Origin: Hyphomonadaceae bacterium
GTDB taxonomy: Bacteria; Pseudomonadota; Alphaproteobacteria; Caulobacterales; Aquidulcibacteraceae
Assembly (NCBI GenBank): GCA_016791445.1
Contig: JAEUMP010000007.1
Coordinates: forward strand, 124,001 to 188,000
Direction: 5' to 3'
DNA: 64,000 nt
Shown: one piece after another, positions 36,078-46,483 of the stretch
How positions within the stretch are numbered: position 1 is the stretch's first letter
Layout: every line of letters begins with the position of its first letter
The notes under the pieces: generated by a model
Told to the model about the DNA's origin: nothing
The model's database searches: none
What the model saw: only the letters and a program-made list of their open reading frames with translations
Position numbers and translations under genes: made by a program

Positions 36078-37778
36078 TCATGCCGCTGCGGCATGGTCGG
36101 GCGTCGCCAGACGCAGCACCGCCGCAGCGATCTCCTCGCGGTCCGCCGGCTTCACGATGTGCTCGGCGGCGCCGAGCGCCAGCGCACGATTGCGGTCGTC
36201 GTCGATGGTCACCACCAGCACCGGCGTCTGCGGACGCGACTGCCGGATCGCGGCGAGCACGTCCCAGCCGGAGCCGTCCGGGAGGTGGATGTCGAGCACC
36301 ACGACCGCCGGATCGAGCGCACGGAACGCCGCGATGCCGTCGGCGACATTGGCCGCCATGCGCAGATCGAACGGCAGGTTCGCAAGCGCCCGGCGCGTGA
36401 GATCGCGCGCGCTCGCCTCGTCCTCGATCACCAGCACACAGGCGCGCGTCGTCGGCGCGAGTGCTGCGCCGACCGGCTCCGCCGCGATGCGCAGCGTAAA
36501 GGTCGAGCCCTGCCCCTGCACGCTCGTGAACGTCACGTCGCCGCCCATCAACTCCGCAAGACGCCGCGTGATGACGAGGCCGAGACCGGTGCCATCCTGA
36601 CGGCGGGTGAGCGACTCATCGACCTGCGTGAACGGCTGGAACAGGCGGCGTGCATCTGCCGGCGCAATGCCGATGCCGGTATCCTCGACCTCGAAGACAA
36701 GACCGTCCGCCGTGCGCGCGACGCGCAGCTCGATACGGCCATGCCTTGTGAACTTCGCGGCGTTCGACAGGAGATTCAGCAGGCACTGGCCGAGCTTTCC
36801 GCCATCCGTCATCTTGGGCCTGATGACATCCTGCATCGTCAGCACGAGCGCATTGCCGTTGGCCTCCGCCATCGGCCGCACCTGGTCGAGCACGTCGGCG
36901 ACGAGCGCCTCCACATCCACCGGCCCGAGCGCCAGCTCCATGCGGCCCGCCTCGATCTTCGACAGATCCAGCACATCGTTGATCAGGCTGAGCAGATGGC
37001 GCGCGGCCTTGCGGATGCGATTGGCGTCGGCGGCGCCTTCGGTCTTGCCGTCGGCGTCGAGGTCCTCTTCGAGAATTTCCGCATAGCCGATCACTGCGTT
37101 CAGCGGCGTGCGCAATTCGTGGCTCATGTTCGCCATGAACTGGGACTTTGCCTTGCTCGCCTCTTCCGCCGCCGCACGCTGCGCGCGCGCCGCTTCCAGA
37201 TCGGCGTAGAGCCGGTTGCGGTCGTTTGCGGCCATGAAGCTGAGGAGCACGACCTGTGCGGCCACGATCGCCATCGACATCGCCGCGCCATACTCGTTGG
37301 CGATCAGGAACGGCATGAACGTCGCCGCCAGCGCCGGCGGCGCGAGCGACGCGAGGAACAAGGCGCGCACGTTGGAGAAATAGACCATGCCGTGGATCAC
37401 GGTGATGCCGAGCCACGCGCCGGCGAGAAAGCCCGCCGCCTTGCCGCCGACGAGCCACGCCGTCACCCAGCCGCTGCAATAGAGCGTCGCACCGCATAGC
37501 GTCGCCAGCGCCCCGTAGGCTGCGCCGCGGTTGGGGTCTGTATCGATGAGCGGCGTGACCAGGCGGTCGTAGATGAAGTTCGCGACGCGCGCGTCCCAGA
37601 CAAGCACGACGCCCGCCCACAAGAGCGCGGTTTCCCAGCCGATCCAGCGCGAGAGCAGGACCGCCGCCAGCGCCATCGCCGCCAGACGCCCCATGCGGCC
37701 CGTGTTCTGCGCCTCCACAGCGAAGCGCAGCGCCATCGGATCGACCCCGGCGCCGAACAGAAATTGACGGATATTCAT
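36078..37778 (-). CDS. Hybrid sensor histidine kinase with receiver domain
   Basis: About 566 residues. The N-terminal ~190 residues hold six or so transmembrane helices without a recognisable periplasmic sensor, then a short coiled coil (LYADLEAARAQRAAAEEAS). The HisKA H-box is FMANMSHELRTPLNAVIG, the ATPase domain has DTGIGIAPADARRLF and GTGLGLVITRRLAELMGG, and a C-terminal receiver domain (CVLVIEDEASARDLTRRAL) contains the phospho-acceptor aspartate in VVVLDIHLPDGSGWDVL. No response regulator or phosphotransferase gene is adjacent, so its output partner is elsewhere. The ATG used here is preceded by a TTG that would add one residue. Confidence 0.93.
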   Translation of the reverse strand: MNIRQFLFGAGVDPMALRFAVEAQNTGRMGRLAAMALAAVLLSRWIGWETALLWAGVVLVWDARVANFIYDRLVTPLIDTDPNRGAAYGALATLCGATLYCSGWVTAWLVGGKAAGFLAGAWLGITVIHGMVYFSNVRALFLASLAPPALAATFMPFLIANEYGAAMSMAIVAAQVVLLSFMAANDRNRLYADLEAARAQRAAAEEASKAKSQFMANMSHELRTPLNAVIGYAEILEEDLDADGKTEGAADANRIRKAARHLLSLINDVLDLSKIEAGRMELALGPVDVEALVADVLDQVRPMAEANGNALVLTMQDVIRPKMTDGGKLGQCLLNLLSNAAKFTRHGRIELRVARTADGLVFEVEDTGIGIAPADARRLFQPFTQVDESLTRRQDGTGLGLVITRRLAELMGGDVTFTSVQGQGSTFTLRIAAEPVGAALAPTTRACVLVIEDEASARDLTRRALANLPFDLRMAANVADGIAAFRALDPAVVVLDIHLPDGSGWDVLAAIRQSRPQTPVLVVTIDDDRNRALALGAAEHIVKPADREEIAAAVLRLATPDHAAAA

Positions 37779-37868
37779 CAATGTTTCCCGCCCATTAGGA
37801 CATGTCGCCCTGTGCCGGAAAGCCTAGGCCTTTGGTGGTAAACCAATCGCGCATGGCGGCGGGAAAAT

Positions 37869-39935
37869 GTGCCGGAATGGCGCCGTTTGCGTCCCGTCGG
37901 GGCCATGGTCTTCAACGGCGCCAACGCCTATGTCATGGGCGCGATGGCGTCCGCCGACAAACCCGACCTGCCCGACCTCGCGGGCCTGCCGCGCGCGGAG
38001 GATGCGCCGGAAGCGTCCAGTGGCGCACCGAAAAAGGGCGTCGACGTCATCCGCGACGAACTCACGCGTCTGCCCGCGAAACCGGGCGTCTATCGCATGA
38101 TCGGCGCGGACGGCGAGGTGCTCTATGTCGGCAAGGCGAAGAGCCTGAAGGCGCGGGTCTCGAACTATGCCGCGGGGCGCGGCCATGGCAATCACATCGC
38201 GCGGATGATCTCGCAGACGCGGGCGATGGAATTCATCGTCACCGCGACCGAGACCGAAGCGCTCCTGCTTGAAACCAATCTGATCAAACGCCTGCGCCCG
38301 CGCTTCAACGTGCTGATGCGCGACGACAAGAGCTTTCCCTACATCGCCATTCGCCGCGACCACGAGATCCCCGCGCTGCAGAAGCATCGCGGCGCCAAGA
38401 GCTTCAAGGGCGAGTTCTTCGGGCCCTTCGCCTCAGCGGGCGCCGTCAACCGCACGCTCAACACCCTGCAGAAGGCCTTCCTGCTCCGCTCGTGCACCGA
38501 CAGCACCTACAGCGCGCGCACGCGTCCCTGCATGTTGTACCAGATCAAGCGCTGTGCGGCGCCGTGTACGGGCGAGATCAGCGCCGAAGACTATAGCCGC
38601 CTCGTGGTCGACTCCGTCGACTTCCTCAAGGGCAGAAGCGTCGAGCTGCAGGACCGCCTCGCCGCGGAAATGCACGCCGCCGCCGAGGCGCTCGAATTCG
38701 AACAGGCCGCGCGCCTGCGCAACCGCATCCGCGCGCTCGCCGCCGTGCGCGCCGTGCAGGGCGTGAACGTCTCGACGTTCTCGGAGGCCGACGTGTTCGC
38801 GCTGCACTGCGAGGGCGGGCAGTCCTGCATCCAGGTCTTCTTCTTCCGCGCCGGTCAGAACTGGGGCAACCGCGCGTATTTCCCGAAGCACGAGCGCGAT
38901 CTGGAGCCCGCCGAGATTCTCGACGCCTTCCTCGCGCAATTCTACGACGACAAAGAACCGCCTTCCCTCATCCTCGCGAGCCATGAACCGCCGGGCGCGG
39001 ACCTGCTCGAAGAGGCCTTCGCCCTGAAAGCCGGCCGCAAGGTGGAAATCCGCAGGCCCGAACGCGGCGAGAAGCGTGAGGTGATGGATCAGGCGATCCT
39101 CAATGCGCGCGAGGCGCTGGGACGCCGCATGGCGGAAAGCGCGAGCGTCGCGCGGTTGCTCGAAGGCGTCGGCGATGCGTTCGGCATGGCGAAGGCGCCG
39201 GAGCGCATCGAGGTCTACGACAACAGCCACATCCAGGGGTCGAACGCCGTGGGCGCGATGATCGTGGCGGGGCCGGAGGGCTTCCGGAAGAACCAGTACC
39301 GAAAATTCAACATGAGGGAGATCACGCCCGGCGACGACTACGCCATGATGCAGGCGATGATCCGTCGGCGTTTCGCGCGACTGGTGAAGGAGGCCGTGGA
39401 CGATACGGCGTCTGCACCGGAAACTTCCACCATCCAGAACGGCGGCGTCGATTTTTCGAAGCTTGAGGAAGAGAAGGCCGAATGGCCCGATCTCCTGCTT
39501 ATTGACGGCGGCGAGGGGCAGCTCGAAGCGGCGATGACGGCGCTCCGTGAACTCGGCGTCGACAAGGAGGTGTGCGTCGTCGGCGTCGCCAAGGGCGTGG
39601 ACCGCGACGCCGGCCGCGAACGCTTCTTCATGCCGGGCAAGCAGCCCTTCCGTCTCGACGAGAAAAGCCCGGTCCTCTACTACCTCCAGCGCCTCCGGGA
39701 CGAAGCCCACCGCTTCGCCATCGGCGCGCATCGGCAGAAGCGCGCCGCCGACATCGGGAAGAATCCCCTCGACGAAATCGGCGGCGTGGGTCCATCACGC
39801 AAGAAGGCGCTTCTCGCGCGGTTCGGCTCGGCGCGGGGCGTCGCGCGGGCGGCGCTGGCGGAGCTGGAAGCGGTGGAAGGCATCAACACGGAACTGGCGC
39901 GACGCATCCATGACTTCTTCCACAACAAGCCCTGA
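37869..39935 (+). CDS. uvrC: Excinuclease ABC subunit C (UvrC)
   Basis: UvrC makes the dual incisions around UvrB-bound lesions in nucleotide excision repair. In order: a GIY-YIG nuclease domain ([29 protein letters not shown] region, residues ~70-150), a UVR motif (residues ~245-280, [18 protein letters not shown]), the RNase H-like second nuclease ([20 protein letters not shown] with its catalytic aspartate; [14 protein letters not shown]) and C-terminal helix-hairpin-helix repeats ([16 protein letters not shown]). The frame is open from the start given, but ATGs at residues 13, 23 and 26 ([10 protein letters not shown]) are equally plausible. pgsA overlaps its 3' end by 26 nt. Confidence 0.96.
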   Translation: MPEWRRLRPVGAMVFNGANAYVMGAMASADKPDLPDLAGLPRAEDAPEASSGAPKKGVDVIRDELTRLPAKPGVYRMIGADGEVLYVGKAKSLKARVSNYAAGRGHGNHIARMISQTRAMEFIVTATETEALLLETNLIKRLRPRFNVLMRDDKSFPYIAIRRDHEIPALQKHRGAKSFKGEFFGPFASAGAVNRTLNTLQKAFLLRSCTDSTYSARTRPCMLYQIKRCAAPCTGEISAEDYSRLVVDSVDFLKGRSVELQDRLAAEMHAAAEALEFEQAARLRNRIRALAAVRAVQGVNVSTFSEADVFALHCEGGQSCIQVFFFRAGQNWGNRAYFPKHERDLEPAEILDAFLAQFYDDKEPPSLILASHEPPGADLLEEAFALKAGRKVEIRRPERGEKREVMDQAILNAREALGRRMAESASVARLLEGVGDAFGMAKAPERIEVYDNSHIQGSNAVGAMIVAGPEGFRKNQYRKFNMREITPGDDYAMMQAMIRRRFARLVKEAVDDTASAPETSTIQNGGVDFSKLEEEKAEWPDLLLIDGGEGQLEAAMTALRELGVDKEVCVVGVAKGVDRDAGRERFFMPGKQPFRLDEKSPVLYYLQRLRDEAHRFAIGAHRQKRAADIGKNPLDEIGGVGPSRKKALLARFGSARGVARAALAELEAVEGINTELARRIHDFFHNKP

Positions 39936-40530
39936 GACTTCGTCGCTGCCGATGGCGCTCACCATCGCGCGCTTCGCGGCGGCGCCCATCGTCGCGGGCC
40001 TCATCTTCCTGGCGAGCCAACTCCTCTACACCGAAGGCCGTGACTGGACGGTGACGGTGCTTTCGTTTGCGCTCGTCGTCTTCATCCTTGCCGCGCTCAC
40101 CGACTGGCTCGACGGCGCGCTGGCGCGGAAGCTCGATGCCGTGTCCCCGCTGGGCGCCGCCCTCGATCACGCCGCCGACAAGGCGCTCACCACAGCGACA
40201 CTCGTTGCCCTCGGCGCGACTTTCCTGCCGCTCGATCTCACCATCGCCGCGGCGCTGCTGGTCACACGCGACATCGCCGTCGGCGGCCTGCGCGAGGGGC
40301 TTTCGCTTTCGGGACGCGCGCTGCCCGTCGCATCACTCGGCAAACTGAAGACGGTCGTCACCATGGTCGCCATCGGCGCAGCCATCGCGTTTCAGATCGC
40401 GCGGCTGGCGATCGCCGAGGGCGCGATCGTCTCCGTCGTGGAAGTGCTGTCGCGCTTCACCTTGTGGAGCGCGGTGATCCTCGCCCTTTGGAGCGGCGTC
40501 GAATATTTCGTCGCCGCCTTCAGGAAGTAG
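39910..40530 (+). CDS. pgsA: CDP-diacylglycerol--glycerol-3-phosphate phosphatidyltransferase PgsA
   Basis: PgsA commits CDP-diacylglycerol to phosphatidylglycerol synthesis in the membrane. The CDP-alcohol phosphotransferase motif is complete: [27 protein letters not shown] split as DGxxAR, G and the two metal-binding aspartates. Four to six helices fit the family. The start is chosen at [14 protein letters not shown] because the conserved N-terminal pattern LPxxLTxxR of the family appears as [11 protein letters not shown], so the internal ATG would truncate it. It overlaps uvrC by 26 nt and converges with the oxidoreductase gene by 11 nt. uvrC-pgsA is a common pairing. Confidence 0.92.
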   Translation: MTSSTTSPETSSLPMALTIARFAAAPIVAGLIFLASQLLYTEGRDWTVTVLSFALVVFILAALTDWLDGALARKLDAVSPLGAALDHAADKALTTATLVALGATFLPLDLTIAAALLVTRDIAVGGLREGLSLSGRALPVASLGKLKTVVTMVAIGAAIAFQIARLAIAEGAIVSVVEVLSRFTLWSAVILALWSGVEYFVAAFRK

Positions 40531-41443
40531 CGGCCGCCTCGTCGATCGCGAGGATCAGCTCTAGCGCCGCAAGGCCCTCTTCCCCCGTCACCGGCGGACG
40601 GGCAGCCTTGCCCTCGATGACATCGATTAGTGCCGAGACATTCGCGCCGAGCGGATCGCGCACCTTGTCGGCGAAGTCCGGATCGAGCCTGAAAGGCGTC
40701 GTGTTCGAGAAGGTGCGCGCGACGAAGTCCACATTCACCTCGCCGGACGGATAGACGATCCGCATCACGCGCCGCCGCCCTTCCGCCACGCGTGTGGCGG
40801 CGAGACGCACCACGGCGCCGCCTGGAAAGCGCGTCTCGGACTCGATGGTATCGAAGAACGCACTGCGCGTGATCGATCCCTTCGCGGATACCGAAGACGG
40901 CGCCTCGCCCAGCAGCGTCATCGCGAGATCGGCGTCGTGGATCGAGAGATCGAGCGTCACGCTCACATCATCGCCGCGCCCGGTCCACGGCCCCTCGCGG
41001 CGCGCTTCGATGAGCGTCGGCTTTTCCGCCACGTCGAAGAGCCCCATCGCCGCGAACACCAGCCGCTCCTGATGTCCGCAGGCGAGCTTTGCGCCGGACG
41101 CTTTCGCCGCCGCCAGCACCGCACGCCCTTCTTCCCGCGTCACCGCGATCGGCTTTTCCACCAGCACATGCTTGCCCGCCGCCAGCGCTGCGCGCGCCTG
41201 TTCGCCATGCGCCACGGCGGGCGTGGCGATCGTCACCATGTCCACTGCCGCGAGGAACGCCGCGTAATCGTCGAACGGCGCACCGCCATGCTTGTCAGTC
41301 AGCGCGCGCGCGCGGGCCAGATCGATGTCGTAGACGGCGGCGAGCGTCGCACGCGGTTCCCCGGCATATTTGCCGGCGTGATTGGCGCCGAAAGCGCCTG
41401 CCCCGGCGACCCCGCCCCGTAGTTTCGCGTTCGTGTTCATCAT
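40520..41443 (-). CDS. Gfo/Idh/MocA family NAD(P)-dependent oxidoreductase
   Basis: A 307-residue protein with an N-terminal Rossmann domain (GGVAGAGAFGANHAGKYA; VDMVTIATPAVAHGEQARAAL; HVLVEKPIAVTREEG). The EKP motif contains the lysine typical of Gfo/Idh/MocA enzymes, and the C-terminal alpha/beta substrate domain contains DLSIHDADLAMTLLGE. Substrates in this family are mostly sugars or cyclitols; related proteins near UDP-sugar genes act on UDP-GlcNAc derivatives. The gene stands alone here between pgsA and pgi, divergent from pgi. Either of two adjacent ATGs may be used. Confidence 0.88.
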   Translation of the reverse strand: MMNTNAKLRGGVAGAGAFGANHAGKYAGEPRATLAAVYDIDLARARALTDKHGGAPFDDYAAFLAAVDMVTIATPAVAHGEQARAALAAGKHVLVEKPIAVTREEGRAVLAAAKASGAKLACGHQERLVFAAMGLFDVAEKPTLIEARREGPWTGRGDDVSVTLDLSIHDADLAMTLLGEAPSSVSAKGSITRSAFFDTIESETRFPGGAVVRLAATRVAEGRRRVMRIVYPSGEVNVDFVARTFSNTTPFRLDPDFADKVRDPLGANVSALIDVIEGKAARPPVTGEEGLAALELILAIDEAAATS

Positions 41444-41518
41444 GCGCCTTTCGGGGCGCTCCATAGAACGATATGCGCGTCTTGAAAATCGGACGTGGCG
41501 GCGCAGGAGAGAGGGCCC

Positions 41519-43117
41519 ATGAGCGGATACGAAGCACGGGAAGCCGCCTGGACGAAGCTGGAAGCCCACGCCGCCGACCTCGCCAAAACCCCGCTCAAGG
41601 CCCTCTTCGAGGCCGATGCGGAGCGCACGGCGCGCTTCACGAAGTCCGCGGCCGGCGTGACCGTGGACTTGAGCCGCCAGCGCCTGACCGGGGACACGCT
41701 CAAGCTCTTTCTCGATCTCGCTAGGGAAGCCGACGTTTCCGCAAAGCTCGCCGCCATGGGCAAGGGCGAGATCGTGAACCCGACGGAGGGACGCGCGGCG
41801 CTGCACGTCGCGTTGCGCGGGTCGGGGTCCGCCGTCGATGCGCGCGCGAGCGTTGATCGCACGCGCGGCGAGGTGAAGGTGTTCGCGCACGAGATCGCGA
41901 CCGGCAAACGGCAAGGCGCCGGCGGGCCGTTCAAATCGATCGTGCATATCGGCATCGGCGGCTCGGATCTCGGGCCCCGCTTTCTCTACGATGCACTGAA
42001 GCGCTTCCGTCGCCCGGGCATGACCATGCGCTTCGCGGCGAATGTGGACGGCGCCGAAATCGCCGATGCGCTGGAAGGCCTCGATCCCGCAACCACGCTC
42101 GTGGTCGTCGTCTCGAAGACCTTCACGACACAAGAGACGATGGCGAACGCGGACGCGGCGCGGGCGTGGCTGATCGCGGCCATCGGCGAAGCGAAGGCGA
42201 AGGACCATGTCGTCGCGGTGAGTGCGGCGCCGGATCGCGCGAAGGCTTGGGGCGCGGGCGCGGTGTTTCCGTTCTGGGACTGGGTGGGCGGGCGTTATTC
42301 GCTCTGGTCCGCCGTCGGGCTCTCCTGCGAGATCGGCCTTGTGGACGATGCCTTCCAGCAATTGCTCGACGGTGCGGCGGCGATGGACGCGCATGTGTTC
42401 GAGACGCCGCTTCCCGACAATCTCGCCTTCCGCGCGGCGTGCGTGCAGAGCCTCAATCGCCTTTACGGCATGAAGACCTATGCGCTCATTCCCTATGGGC
42501 GGCGCCTGCAATTGCTGCCGGCCTTCCTGCAGCAGCTTGAAATGGAATCGAACGGCAAGGGTGTGGACGCCGAGGGCCGCACGCTGAAGCGTTCAAGCGC
42601 CGCCGTGACATGGGGCGATGCGGGCACGAACGCGCAGCACTCCTTCTTCCAGCTTCTGCACCAAGGCCGCGACGTGACGCCGGTGGAGTTCCTGCTGATC
42701 GAACGCGGCAGCGAAGGCCCCGCGTCCCACCGCAACATGCTGCTCGCCAATGTGCTCGCGCAGGCGCAGGCGCTTTACGAGGGCAAGACGGAAGCCGCCG
42801 CGAAGCAGGAACTGCTCGACAAGGGCGAGACGCCCAAGCGCGCCGCCGAACTTGCGCCGCATCGCGCCTTCACCGGCGATCGTCCGTCGACGATGATCGG
42901 CCTCGATGCGCTCACGCCGAAGACGCTCGGCGCGCTCCTCGCCTTCTACGAACACCGCACGGTGCTGCAGGCCTGGCTCGCCGGCGTGAACCCCTTCGAC
43001 CAGTGGGGCGTGGAGCTCGGCAAGCAGATGGCGGCAGGTTTGCTGCCGGCGCTGCAGGGCGATGAAGTGAAAAACGTCGATCCCGCAACGAAGGCGTGGG
43101 TGGAGAAGCTCAGATAG
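41519..43117 (+). CDS. pgi: Glucose-6-phosphate isomerase
   Basis: Pgi interconverts glucose-6-phosphate and fructose-6-phosphate in the cytosol. Family signatures are visible: HIGIGGSDLGPRFLYDALK, VVSKTFTTQETMANA, FPFWDWVGGRYSLWSAVGL, and GVELGKQMAAGLLPAL near the end. The catalytic glutamate lies in LEMESNGK and the lysine in the final block. Length is 532 residues. AGGAGAGAGG precedes the ATG. The first base of the DUF559 repeat element follows its TAG stop directly. It is near tkt and a transaldolase-like gene, a small sugar-phosphate neighbourhood. Confidence 0.97.
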   Translation: MSGYEAREAAWTKLEAHAADLAKTPLKALFEADAERTARFTKSAAGVTVDLSRQRLTGDTLKLFLDLAREADVSAKLAAMGKGEIVNPTEGRAALHVALRGSGSAVDARASVDRTRGEVKVFAHEIATGKRQGAGGPFKSIVHIGIGGSDLGPRFLYDALKRFRRPGMTMRFAANVDGAEIADALEGLDPATTLVVVVSKTFTTQETMANADAARAWLIAAIGEAKAKDHVVAVSAAPDRAKAWGAGAVFPFWDWVGGRYSLWSAVGLSCEIGLVDDAFQQLLDGAAAMDAHVFETPLPDNLAFRAACVQSLNRLYGMKTYALIPYGRRLQLLPAFLQQLEMESNGKGVDAEGRTLKRSSAAVTWGDAGTNAQHSFFQLLHQGRDVTPVEFLLIERGSEGPASHRNMLLANVLAQAQALYEGKTEAAAKQELLDKGETPKRAAELAPHRAFTGDRPSTMIGLDALTPKTLGALLAFYEHRTVLQAWLAGVNPFDQWGVELGKQMAAGLLPALQGDEVKNVDPATKAWVEKLR

Positions 43118-43598
43118 CCCTCCCCCGTTCACGGGGGAGGGACAGACCTCGCGCAGCGAGGTCAGGGTGAGGGCCCGTGAGACTTCAGCCACATCCGAAC
43201 ATGCGAAAGAACCGCATCCTCCGACAATGCGACCTTCGTCGGCAGCCGCAACACGCTCCACCCTTCCGCTTTCAACAATGCATCGCGCTCGCGATCTCCT
43301 GCGACGACATCATCGCGATAGTGGATTGAACCATCGATCTCGATGACGAGCTTCGCCTTCACGATGGCGAAATCGACGATCAGTTTTCCGATCGGGTGCT
43401 GACGACGAACGGGCCAGCCGTCGTCTCCCAAGGAGCGAAGCGCGCGCCATGCGATTTCTTCGGGCAGATTGGCGGATTGCCGTAACTTGCGGGCGCGCTT
43501 GATGTTCCGGTCGGGTCGTATGGGTCTCACGCGATAAGTCTCACGGGCCCTCACCCTGATCGCTTCGCGATCTTCCCTCCCCCGCTGGCGGGGGAGGG
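43118..43598. mobile_element. Repeat-bracketed DUF559 unit (putative mobile cassette)
   Basis: Each end has the same order read inward: a CCCTCCCCC...GGGGGAGGG hairpin (43118-43141 and 43575-43598), a variable hairpin (CCTCGCGCAGCGAGG on the left, GATCGCTTCGCGATC on the right), then a perfectly inverted 24-bp core (43162-43185 and 43536-43559, containing CAGGGTGAGGGCCCGTGAG). The core encloses one DUF559 gene. The element fills the whole gap between the pgi and tkt stop codons. Similar units without a gene are at 30849-31013. Mobility is inferred from structure only; no target-site duplication is identified. Confidence 0.6.
43162..43530 (-). CDS. DUF559 endonuclease-like protein
   Basis: A 122-residue protein of the DUF559 family, a very-short-patch-repair/PD-(D/E)XK-like nuclease fold: EEIAWRALRS, RRQHPIGKLIVDFAIVKAKLVIEIDGSIHYRDD with the putative catalytic D...E-D core, then RDALLKAEGWSVLRLP. 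The start is probably GTG at 43530 (MRPIRPDRNIKRARKL); the frame remains open upstream into the flanking repeat. Its last residues and its TGA stop are contributed by the left inverted core, so the gene and the repeat are physically one unit. Target and role are unknown. Confidence 0.85.
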   Translation of the reverse strand: MRPIRPDRNIKRARKLRQSANLPEEIAWRALRSLGDDGWPVRRQHPIGKLIVDFAIVKAKLVIEIDGSIHYRDDVVAGDRERDALLKAEGWSVLRLPTKVALSEDAVLSHVRMWLKSHGPSP

Positions 43599-43604
43599 CC
43601 GAAA

Positions 43605-45563
43605 CTATAGCAACGCCTGCGCGGCCTCCACGATCGCTTCCGTCGTGATGAAGAAGTGCTGGTAGAGCGCCTTTGCCGGCGCCGACGCGCCGAAGCCCGT
43701 CATGCCGATGAACGCGCAGTTGTCGATGACGTCGCTCCAGCCGAGGGAGACGCCGGCTTCCACGACGATGCGGACTTCCGCGTCGCCGATGGTGGCGTTG
43801 ATGTAGTCGTCGTCCTGCTCGCGGAAAAGTTCGAGGCACGGCGCGGAGACGACGCGCGTCGGCACGCCGTCTTTCTGCAACAAGTCACGCGCGGCGACGG
43901 CGAGCGCCACTTCCGTGCCCGTCGCGAAGAGCGAGACTTTCGCCGCGCCGCCCTCGGCGGGCAAGAGTTCGTACATGCCGCGCGCGCTCTTGTTCTCTGA
44001 AGCATCAGTGCGCAGCCCCGGCGTCGCCTGCCGCGAGAGCGCGAGCGCGCTCGGGCCTTTCGACTCCAGAGCAATCGCCCACGCTTCCGCGGCTTCCACC
44101 GCATCGCATGGACGGAAGACCTGCAGGCCCGGGATCGCACGCAGCGCGGCGAGATGCTCGACCGGCTGGTGCGTGGGCCCGTCTTCGCCGAGGCCGATGG
44201 AATCGTGCGTCAGCACGTGGATCACGCGCACGCCCATCAGCGCCGCAAGACGGATCGCCGGGCGCGAATAGTCGCTGAACACCAGGAACGTCCCGCCATA
44301 CGGCACGACGCCGCCATGCAGCGCCATGCCGTTCATCGCCGACGCCATGCCATGTTCGCGCACGCCCCAGTGCACGTAACGGCCCGCGGGGCTTTCCGGC
44401 AGGAACACTTCCGTGCCCTTCACCAGCGTGTTGTTGGAGCCCGTAAGATCGGCCGAACCGCCGACGAGTTCCGGCCAGTGCGGAAACACCGCGTCGAGCG
44501 TGTGGCCGGACGAGGCGCGCGTCGCCACGGCGGGTTTTTCGGCGGCCATCTTCGCCATATGGGCGGCGAGCGCGTCCTTCGCCGCCTTCGGCATTTCTCC
44601 TGACAGCGCAGCCTCGAAATCGCGCTTGTGCACGGAGCTTTTCACGCGCGCCTTCCAGTCCGCATGACGCTGTGCGCCCTTCGCGCCGATCGCCTTCCAC
44701 GCTTTCGCGACATCGTCGGGGATTTCGAAGGGGCCGTGCGGCCAGCCGATCGCGGCCTTCGTCGCGGCGAGTTCCTCCGCGCCGAGCGCTTCGCCGTGCG
44801 CGGATTTCGTGCCGGCCTTCTTCGGCGCGCCGAAGCCGATGACCGTCTTCACCGCGATCATCACCGGGCGATCGCTCCGGATGGCGTCGTTGAGCGCGCG
44901 TTTCACGTCGTCGGGGTTATGGCCGTCGCAACTGAGCGTCTTCCAGCCGGCGGATTCAAAGCGCGCGCGCTGGTCCGTCGTGTCGGCGGTCGACACCTTG
45001 CCGTCGATGCAGATGTCGTTGTCGTCCCACAGCACGATCAGCTTTTCGAGACGGTGCCGCCCCGCGAGCGTGATCGCTTCCTGCGACACGCCTTCCATGA
45101 GACAGCCGTCGCCCGCGATCACCCAGGTGCGGTGATCGACGAGGTCGCCGCCGAAGCGCGCGTTCATCATGCGCTCCGCCATCGCCATGCCGACGGCGTT
45201 CGCGAGCCCCTGCCCGAGCGGACCCGTCGTCGTCTCCACGCCTTCGGTGTGGCCGTATTCGGGGTGCCCCGGCGTCTTCGAGCCGAGCTGGCGGAAATTC
45301 TTGATCTCGTCGAGCGTCACGTCCGCATAGCCCGTCAGGTGCAGTAGCGCGTAGAGCAGCATCGAGCCGTGGCCGGCGGAGAGCACGAAGCGGTCGCGGT
45401 CCGGCCAGTGCGGATCGCTCGCGTCGAACTTCAGGAAATCGCGGAAGAGCACGGTCGCGGCATCGGCCATGCCCATGGGCATGCCGGGGTGGCCGGACTT
45501 GGCCTGTTCCACCGCATCCATCGCGAGGGCGCGCACGGCGTTGGCGAGCGTCTTGTTGTCCAT
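43605..45563 (-). CDS. tkt: Transketolase
   Basis: Transketolase moves two-carbon ketol units between sugar phosphates in the pentose phosphate pathway, using thiamine diphosphate. Motifs seen: [14 protein letters not shown] (N-terminal), the thiamine diphosphate site [13 protein letters not shown] through the aspartate/asparagine region [39 protein letters not shown], and a C-terminal [16 protein letters not shown]. Length is 652 residues. I start at [10 protein letters not shown], preceded by GGGAACGAGAC; an upstream reading adds 18 odd residues. It is divergent from the transaldolase-like gene, 80 bp away. Confidence 0.97.
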   Translation of the reverse strand: MDNKTLANAVRALAMDAVEQAKSGHPGMPMGMADAATVLFRDFLKFDASDPHWPDRDRFVLSAGHGSMLLYALLHLTGYADVTLDEIKNFRQLGSKTPGHPEYGHTEGVETTTGPLGQGLANAVGMAMAERMMNARFGGDLVDHRTWVIAGDGCLMEGVSQEAITLAGRHRLEKLIVLWDDNDICIDGKVSTADTTDQRARFESAGWKTLSCDGHNPDDVKRALNDAIRSDRPVMIAVKTVIGFGAPKKAGTKSAHGEALGAEELAATKAAIGWPHGPFEIPDDVAKAWKAIGAKGAQRHADWKARVKSSVHKRDFEAALSGEMPKAAKDALAAHMAKMAAEKPAVATRASSGHTLDAVFPHWPELVGGSADLTGSNNTLVKGTEVFLPESPAGRYVHWGVREHGMASAMNGMALHGGVVPYGGTFLVFSDYSRPAIRLAALMGVRVIHVLTHDSIGLGEDGPTHQPVEHLAALRAIPGLQVFRPCDAVEAAEAWAIALESKGPSALALSRQATPGLRTDASENKSARGMYELLPAEGGAAKVSLFATGTEVALAVAARDLLQKDGVPTRVVSAPCLELFREQDDDYINATIGDAEVRIVVEAGVSLGWSDVIDNCAFIGMTGFGASAPAKALYQHFFITTEAIVEAAQALL

Positions 45564-45643
45564 GTCTCGTTCCCGACTCTTTCCGGCGTGGTATAGGCGA
45601 CCGCCCGCGCCCGTCACGCGCGAATCGCCACATCGGAAACCCT

Positions 45644-46297
45644 ATGCAGATTTTCATCGACAGCGCCGACACCGAGGAACTCAAGGCGCTGGCCGCCACC
45701 GGCCTCGTGGACGGGGTGACGACCAACCCCTCCCTCATCGCCAAGTCAGGCCGGCCGATCTTCCCGACGCTGAAGACCATCTGCGAGACGGTCTCCGGCC
45801 CCGTCAGCGCCGAATCGGTTGCGCTCGACCATGACGGCATGGTCGCGGAGGGGCTGAAGCTCATGGCCGTGGCGCCGAACATCGTCGTCAAGCTGCCGCT
45901 GACATTCGAGGGCCTCAAAGCCTGCCGCACGCTGACCGAGCAACACGGCGCGAAGACCAACGTCACGCTCTGCTTTTCCGCCGTGCAGGCGCTGATGGCC
46001 GCGAAGGCCGGCGCCACCTACATCTCGCCCTTCCTCGGCCGCCTCGACGACGGCGGCCAGGACGGCATGGAGCTCATCCGCGAGATCCGCGCGATCTACG
46101 ACAATTACGGCTACGAGACGCAGGTGCTCTCCGCCTCGATCCGCACCGTCGGCCACGTCCGCGACGCAGCGCTCGCCGGCAGCGACTGCGCGACCATTCC
46201 GCCAAACATCTTCCGCGCGCTCTACAAGCACGTCCTCACGGATGTGGGGCTCGAAGCGTTCCTGAAAGACTGGAAGGCGAGCGGTCAGGAGATTTAG
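45644..46297 (+). CDS. tal: Transaldolase-like (fructose-6-phosphate aldolase family) enzyme
   Basis: A 217-residue short-form transaldolase. [20 protein letters not shown] and [14 protein letters not shown] are the family start, the Schiff-base lysine is in NIVVKLPLT, and [32 protein letters not shown] is the next conserved block, ending with [12 protein letters not shown]. The short length fits the bacterial TalC/fructose-6-phosphate aldolase subgroup; whether it acts as transaldolase or aldolase cannot be told from motifs alone. Its position beside transketolase favours the pentose phosphate role. Confidence 0.9.
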   Translation: MQIFIDSADTEELKALAATGLVDGVTTNPSLIAKSGRPIFPTLKTICETVSGPVSAESVALDHDGMVAEGLKLMAVAPNIVVKLPLTFEGLKACRTLTEQHGAKTNVTLCFSAVQALMAAKAGATYISPFLGRLDDGGQDGMELIREIRAIYDNYGYETQVLSASIRTVGHVRDAALAGSDCATIPPNIFRALYKHVLTDVGLEAFLKDWKASGQEI

Positions 46298-46318
46298 ACA
46301 GCGACACGCGCAGACCGC

Positions 46319-46472
46319 CCTTCTCCCCCGCGAGGGGGAGAAGGTGGCCGAAGGCCGGATGAGGGTGCGTCACGCAGAATGAAACGTCGTGTCGACGCTG
46401 CACTCTATCCTGAGACTCGCCCCCTCATCCGTCAGCTTCGCTGACACCTTCTCCCCCTCACGGGGGAGAAGG
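46319..46472. repeat. Palindromic repeat, inverted pair B1
   Basis: The left unit is a CCTTCTCCCCC/GGGGGAGAAGG hairpin (46319-46344), a GGCCGAAGGCC hairpin and GGATGAGGG. The right unit (about 46417-46472) is the same in reverse, with GTCAGCTTCGCTGAC as its variable hairpin. Around 50 bp lies between. The left hairpin, 19 nt after the tal stop, could serve as a terminator. Confidence 0.85.
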
Positions 46473-46483
46473 AAAAGACGGCG

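Noticed and set aside
38433..39731. A 432-codon minus-strand frame inside uvrC
   Set aside because: Antisense shadow; uvrC on the plus strand carries all catalytic motifs.
43531..43839. Upstream extension of the DUF559 frame into the tkt gene
   Set aside because: The added residues translate the flanking repeat and the complement frame of tkt; the GTG at 43530 gives the family-like N-terminus.
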